Shown: in pieces, positions 60,647 to 64,000 of the stretch
Numbering within the stretch: the stretch's first letter is position 1
How the letters are laid out: every line of letters starts with the position of its first letter
DNA from: Paenibacillus sp. FSL H8-0537
GTDB taxonomy: Bacteria > Bacillota > Bacilli > Paenibacillales > Paenibacillaceae
Length of the DNA: 64,000 nt
Assembly (NCBI RefSeq): GCF_038051995.1
Contig: NZ_CP150290.1
Coordinates: forward strand, 793,501-857,500
Reading direction: 5' to 3'
Position numbers and translations under genes: made by a program
Notes under the pieces: model-generated
The model's input: the letters and a program-made list of their open reading frames with translations, nothing else
What the model was told of the DNA's origin: nothing
Databases searched by the model: none

Positions 60647-61624
60647 ATGGCTGAACAAATTCGCATTGGCATCGTAGGTTATGGCAACTTGGGCCGCGGC
60701 GTGGAGCTTGCCATCAAACAAAGTCCGGACCTGCGTCTGGATGCTATCTTTACTCGCAGAAATCCAGATTCCATTCCGTCTGAGACGAAAGCTTATTCCA
60801 TTGAAGACGCAGAAAAATTTATTGGCGACATTGACGTTATGATTTTGTGCGGCGGCTCAGCAACCGATTTGCCGGAGCAGGGACCTGCTTTTGCCCGTCT
60901 GTTCCACACCGTCGACAGCTTTGATACGCATGCTCGCATTCCTGAATATTTTGAGCAGGTGGACGCAGCTGCGAAAGCAAGCGGCAAGATCAGCGTGATT
61001 TCCACTGGCTGGGACCCGGGCTTGTTCTCCCTTAGCCGTCTGCTGGCGGAAGCGATTTTGCCAGAGGGCAAGGAGTATACGTTCTGGGGCAAAGGCGTTA
61101 GCCAAGGCCACTCCGATGCAATTCGCCGCGTCAATGGCGTGAAGAACGGCGTGCAATATACGATTCCCGTTGAAGAAGCGGTCAATCGTGTGCGGAGCGG
61201 GGAAAATCCTGAGCTCACAACGCGTGAGAAGCATCTTAGAGAATGTTATATCGTAGCAGAAGAAGGCGCGAATCAGGAAGCAATTGCTGATGAAATCCGC
61301 AATATGCCGAACTATTTTGCCGACTATGATACGGTTGTGCATTTCGTAGACGAAGCGACGCTGAAAGCGGAGCATTCCGCAATGCCGCACGGCGGCACAG
61401 TGCTGCGCAGCGGCAAAACCGGAGCAAACAGCACACAAATCATTGAGTTTGGCTTAACGCTGGACAGCAACCCTGAGTTCACGGCAAGCGTGCTTGTCGC
61501 TTATGCGAGAGCAGCTTACAAGCTTGCTCAAGAGGGTGGAACTGGCGCGAAAACCGTCTTTGATATTCCGTTCGGTCTGCTATCGCCGAAATCCGCAGCA
61601 CAGCTGCGTAAGGAATTGCTGTAA
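60647..61624 (+). CDS. ddh: meso-diaminopimelate D-dehydrogenase
   Basis: 325 residues. It makes meso-diaminopimelate directly from tetrahydrodipicolinate, NADPH and ammonia for lysine and peptidoglycan. The sequence follows the Corynebacterium enzyme closely: RIGIVGYGNLGRGVE at the start, GSATDLPEQGPAFA, VDSFDTH, STGWDPGLFSLSR, FWGKGVSQGHSDAIRRV and EHSAMPHGG. ATG 60647 has GAGGTGG eight bases upstream. An in-frame GTG at 60635 overlaps that site. It lies downstream of glutamate dehydrogenase, probably on one transcript. Both enzymes handle free ammonia. Confidence 0.95.
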   Translation: MAEQIRIGIVGYGNLGRGVELAIKQSPDLRLDAIFTRRNPDSIPSETKAYSIEDAEKFIGDIDVMILCGGSATDLPEQGPAFARLFHTVDSFDTHARIPEYFEQVDAAAKASGKISVISTGWDPGLFSLSRLLAEAILPEGKEYTFWGKGVSQGHSDAIRRVNGVKNGVQYTIPVEEAVNRVRSGENPELTTREKHLRECYIVAEEGANQEAIADEIRNMPNYFADYDTVVHFVDEATLKAEHSAMPHGGTVLRSGKTGANSTQIIEFGLTLDSNPEFTASVLVAYARAAYKLAQEGGTGAKTVFDIPFGLLSPKSAAQLRKELL

Positions 61625-61680
61625 TTCGTTCACATCAGACTAGCTCGTATATATTTTGCTAGTTATTAACGCTATAAAAG

Positions 61681-61733
61681 AAAAACAAGCCGTCCTTTCA
61701 GCAGTTTATTCTGCGGAGGGGCGGCTTGTTTTT
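61681..61733. terminator. Bidirectional terminator between convergent genes
   Basis: AAAAACAAGCCGTCC (61681-61695) pairs with GGGCGGCTTGTTTTT (61719-61733), with a few mismatches near the loop. Confidence 0.85.
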
Positions 61734-61843
61734 GCTGTATGGATTGGCACGGAACAGCTGAATCGGCGTGTTGTGAGCAAGCGTTACTTTGAATGGCATA
61801 TAACGCATCAGCAACAGGTCAGATAGACGCCATGCTATTTGGC

Positions 61844-62614
61844 TTAGTTGGAGTAACCGTCTTTGTGATCTGGCAAAGGCAAAACACCCATTTTCACCAG
61901 CTGTTCCTGCAAATCTGAGTAACCAGACATGATGTAAGCAGGAGCATGCTCCGTTAACGGCTGCACCTGACGGTGATTGAACCAAATGGAGGTCCAGCCT
62001 GCTTGCAGGGCGCCTACTACATCATTATTCCAAGAGTCGCCTATGTAGATGCAATTCTCCGGCAGCGTTCCTGTCCGCTCATTCACCCGCTTGAAAATTC
62101 GCGGGTCGGGCTTGTCCCAGCCGACTTCGCCGGAAATGAACTGACGGTCACGCGGGATCAAATCGTCGATATCCATCGCTTCGATTTTGCGGCGTTGATG
62201 GGCGCCAGCTCCGTTGGTAATGAGGCCAACGATATACCCGGCTTTTACAAGCCGCTCAAGCATTGCTTTTGCCCCCGGAAACATCACGATGTCGTATTGG
62301 CAGCCAATGTAGGCAGCCTGCATCGCTGCGGCCTGCTCGTCCGTAAGCGCTGCGTCGAACTCGCCTAGCGCCAGCTGGAAGCGGCGCGTCCGCATCAGCT
62401 CCGTCGCAGCCCCAGCCTCCAGTGCGCCAGCGCCGCCCATTTGCTCGGATAGCACATCACTGTAGTGCCGCATGCGGCAATAGGCTGCTTCATAAGGGAA
62501 GGCTTCACTAAGCTGAAGCACTTCTTGTACTGCTTTCGTAAAAGGAGGCAAATGATCATACAGCGTATCATCCACATCGAAAAAAACACCTTTTTTTAAG
62601 CTATTATCCGTCAT
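61844..62614 (-). CDS. HAD family hydrolase (YjjG-like phosphatase)
   Basis: 256 residues from ATG 62614, with GGGAGAG nine bases upstream. The frame is open earlier, but that part overlaps the sulfotransferase gene. HAD motifs are FFDVDDTLYD with D13 and D15, LITNGAG, GWDKPDPRIF and YIGDSWNNDVVGA. A helical cap of about 90 residues between motifs I and II marks the C1 class. It acts on a small phosphorylated metabolite, possibly a nucleotide. It lies 43 bases after the sulfotransferase gene in the same direction. Confidence 0.92.
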   Translation of the reverse strand: MTDNSLKKGVFFDVDDTLYDHLPPFTKAVQEVLQLSEAFPYEAAYCRMRHYSDVLSEQMGGAGALEAGAATELMRTRRFQLALGEFDAALTDEQAAAMQAAYIGCQYDIVMFPGAKAMLERLVKAGYIVGLITNGAGAHQRRKIEAMDIDDLIPRDRQFISGEVGWDKPDPRIFKRVNERTGTLPENCIYIGDSWNNDVVGALQAGWTSIWFNHRQVQPLTEHAPAYIMSGYSDLQEQLVKMGVLPLPDHKDGYSN

Positions 62615-62657
62615 GGCGAGTTCTCTCCCGTTTTCGTCTATTTCATTGTCAGTTCCT

Positions 62658-63416
62658 CTAATAGTAACCCAATTGGTCTTCGCCCTGCCAGCAGCAATTG
62701 CGTTTATACAGGCGGAGCTCCTCCCGAGAAGCATGTGAAAGCGCATAAAGCTTTTTCAGCAGAAGCTGGCGAGCAAAATAGTACAGCTCAACATCACTGG
62801 CATTTTTGCTATGGATGATGTCAATGATGTCGCTGGTCAGTTCCGTTTTTGGCGGGCGGCTTTTATTGGCGTTTATTTTCGAATAAACCTTCGGCTCCCA
62901 GCCCATTGTTTTCATAAACAAAAATTGCGATTCCGCATACAGCTCCGTAATGCCGGCGAATGAAACATGCTGCTCCAAATTTCTGGTCGCCAAGCTCAAA
63001 TCGGGAGTCGTGCTCCATAGCTCTCCGCTCAGAAACCGGGTTTGCAAATTTACATATTCGGGATCAAAATACGAATTATTCAGAAACTCCTCGAACGTAA
63101 GATAGGGATTGTAGTTATCGAGATAGCTCTTATTTTTGTATTTAAAATAAAAGAAGGAGGCGATCTGGTCCACCGGATCACGCAGCATCGTCACGTATTG
63201 GCAGGGACGGCTAGTGGCTTTGTGAAGTCCAAATGGGAGGTGGCCGCATAGCGCATCGGCCTGTTTGAGGGTTTGCCGCAGCAAGTCGGGTTTATCCGCC
63301 ACCTGAAAATAGTAAACAGCGTTTGGGCAATGCTCGTTAATCGCCTGCGTGAAGGAGGTTCCCCCGGTTTTTGGAATGTGTACATAGAGCAGCAGTGGCT
63401 CCTTGGCTGTTTTCAT
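62658..63416 (-). CDS. Sulfotransferase family protein
   Basis: 252 residues. The PAPS 5-prime phosphosulfate loop is HIPKTGGTSF at residues 12-21 and the 3-prime phosphate motif is YVTMLRDPVDQIASFF, as in Sulfotransfer_2 enzymes that sulfate carbohydrates or glycans. No signal peptide or membrane anchor, so it is cytosolic. ATG 63416 has GAGGTG seven bases upstream. GTG 63431 five codons earlier overlaps that site. The APS kinase gene directly upstream in the same direction supplies its donor PAPS. The acceptor is unknown. Confidence 0.85.
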   Translation of the reverse strand: MKTAKEPLLLYVHIPKTGGTSFTQAINEHCPNAVYYFQVADKPDLLRQTLKQADALCGHLPFGLHKATSRPCQYVTMLRDPVDQIASFFYFKYKNKSYLDNYNPYLTFEEFLNNSYFDPEYVNLQTRFLSGELWSTTPDLSLATRNLEQHVSFAGITELYAESQFLFMKTMGWEPKVYSKINANKSRPPKTELTSDIIDIIHSKNASDVELYYFARQLLLKKLYALSHASREELRLYKRNCCWQGEDQLGYY

Positions 63417-63466
63417 TATTTTGCACCTCACCTTATTCGTGAAATACTAGCGGATGCCTCCGTCGC

Positions 63467-64000
63467 TTATAAGCAGCCGTTGTCTCTTAAATAATCCAAA
63501 ATGAGGCGGACGGATTCCTTAGGCGTCTGCCTGTCGCTTTCGATGATGATTTCAGGCTGCTCTGGCGCTTCGTAAACGGAGGAAATGCCCGTGAAATCTT
63601 GAATTTTACCGGCGCGGGCTTTTTTGTACAGCCCCTTCGGGTCCCGGCGCTCACATTCGACAAGAGGGCATTTGACATAAATCTCAATAAACTCATCCTC
63701 GGAAAAAAAGGATCTGACCCGCTCGCGATCGGCTCGGTAGGGGGAAATGGCAGCGACCAGCGCGATTAATCCGGCATCGGAGAACAGCCGAGCGGCTTCG
63801 CCAATGCGGCGAATATTTTCACTGCGGTCCTGCTGGCTGAAGCCGAGCCCCTGATTTAGGCCAAGCCGCAGATTGTCCCCATCCAAAACATAGCTGTGCA
63901 TATGGCGCTTAAACAGCTCATGCTCCATTTCGTAAGCCAACGTCGATTTGCCGGAGCCTGACAAGCCGGTAAACCATAGCACGCAGCTTTTATGCCCATT
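63467..64000 (-). CDS. cysC: Adenylylsulfate (APS) kinase, N-terminus beyond the window
   Basis: 177 residues are visible and the frame is still open at the window edge (NGHKSCVLWFTGLSG), where family members have about 20 more residues. The GTG at 63982 is therefore internal. Walker A GLSGSGKST, DGDNLR, GFSQQDRSENIRRIGE, the active-site serine in AAISPYRADRERVR and FTGISSVYEAPEQPEI are all conserved. It phosphorylates adenylylsulfate to PAPS. The sulfotransferase gene starts 50 bases downstream in the same direction, which suggests that the PAPS is for sulfation rather than cysteine synthesis. Confidence 0.95.
   Translation of the reverse strand, partial: NGHKSCVLWFTGLSGSGKSTLAYEMEHELFKRHMHSYVLDGDNLRLGLNQGLGFSQQDRSENIRRIGEAARLFSDAGLIALVAAISPYRADRERVRSFFSEDEFIEIYVKCPLVECERRDPKGLYKKARAGKIQDFTGISSVYEAPEQPEIIIESDRQTPKESVRLILDYLRDNGCL

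Noticed and set aside
1..64000. CRISPR arrays, tRNA or rRNA genes, insertion sequences, prophage or integrase genes
   Set aside because: I looked for regular direct repeats, tRNA-like cloverleaf ends, transposases and integrases and saw none.

Overview
The window looks like chromosomal DNA of an endospore-forming Bacillales species of the Paenibacillus type. It has a tricistronic gerA-type germination operon, an SLH-domain surface protein, many AraC regulators, strong AGGAGG ribosome binding sites, frequent GTG and TTG starts, and roughly balanced GC content. I saw no rRNA, tRNA, CRISPR array, insertion sequence, phage gene or replication origin. Both edges cut genes: a chemoreceptor at the left and APS kinase at the right.

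Layout. 1-2.0 kb: a six-TM chemoreceptor behind a LuxI/GNAT-like acyltransferase gene. 2.4-10.5 kb: an iron/siderophore region with two AraC regulators whose reading frames continue without a stop through a Fur-boxed promoter into a substrate-binding lipoprotein, one Btr-like cytosolic AraC/binding-domain regulator and one stand-alone binding lipoprotein. No FecCD-type permease or ATPase is present. 10.9-17.2 kb: two sugar-oxidoreductase modules, each with a divergent AraC regulator, and a repeat-rich possible spore protein. 17.4-19.7 kb: acetyltransferase, nucleotidyltransferase and an SDR that lacks its NNAG segment. 20.3-28.9 kb: a complete reductive pyrimidine catabolic operon (PreT/PreA, dihydropyrimidinase, ureidopropionase-type amidohydrolase, omega-aminotransferase, an unknown 87-residue protein) facing a PucR regulator. 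29-33 kb: the germination operon. 33-38 kb: SLH protein and a divergent alkaline phosphatase with PhoP-box repeats. 38-43.6 kb: small proteins, alpha-L-fucosidase with AraC regulator, manganese catalase. 43.7-50.6 kb: an unusual peptide ABC transporter with one fused double ATPase, two permeases with long N-terminal extensions, and a binding protein that appears circularly permuted. 51-53.7 kb: an ABC-2 exporter. 54-59 kb: an M23 lipoprotein divergent from an OmpR-type two-component system. 59-64 kb: glutamate dehydrogenase behind a possible 27-codon upstream ORF, meso-diaminopimelate dehydrogenase, HAD phosphatase, sulfotransferase and APS kinase.

The two strongest leads are (1) the twice-occurring AraC-promoter/Fur box-lipoprotein continuous frame, which could encode a membrane-spanning siderophore sensor as well as a separately transcribed receptor, and (2) the apparently circularly permuted peptide-binding lipoprotein with its enlarged permeases. 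Motifs and coordinates were read from the sequence. Family assignments rest on remembered family patterns, and no database search was run.
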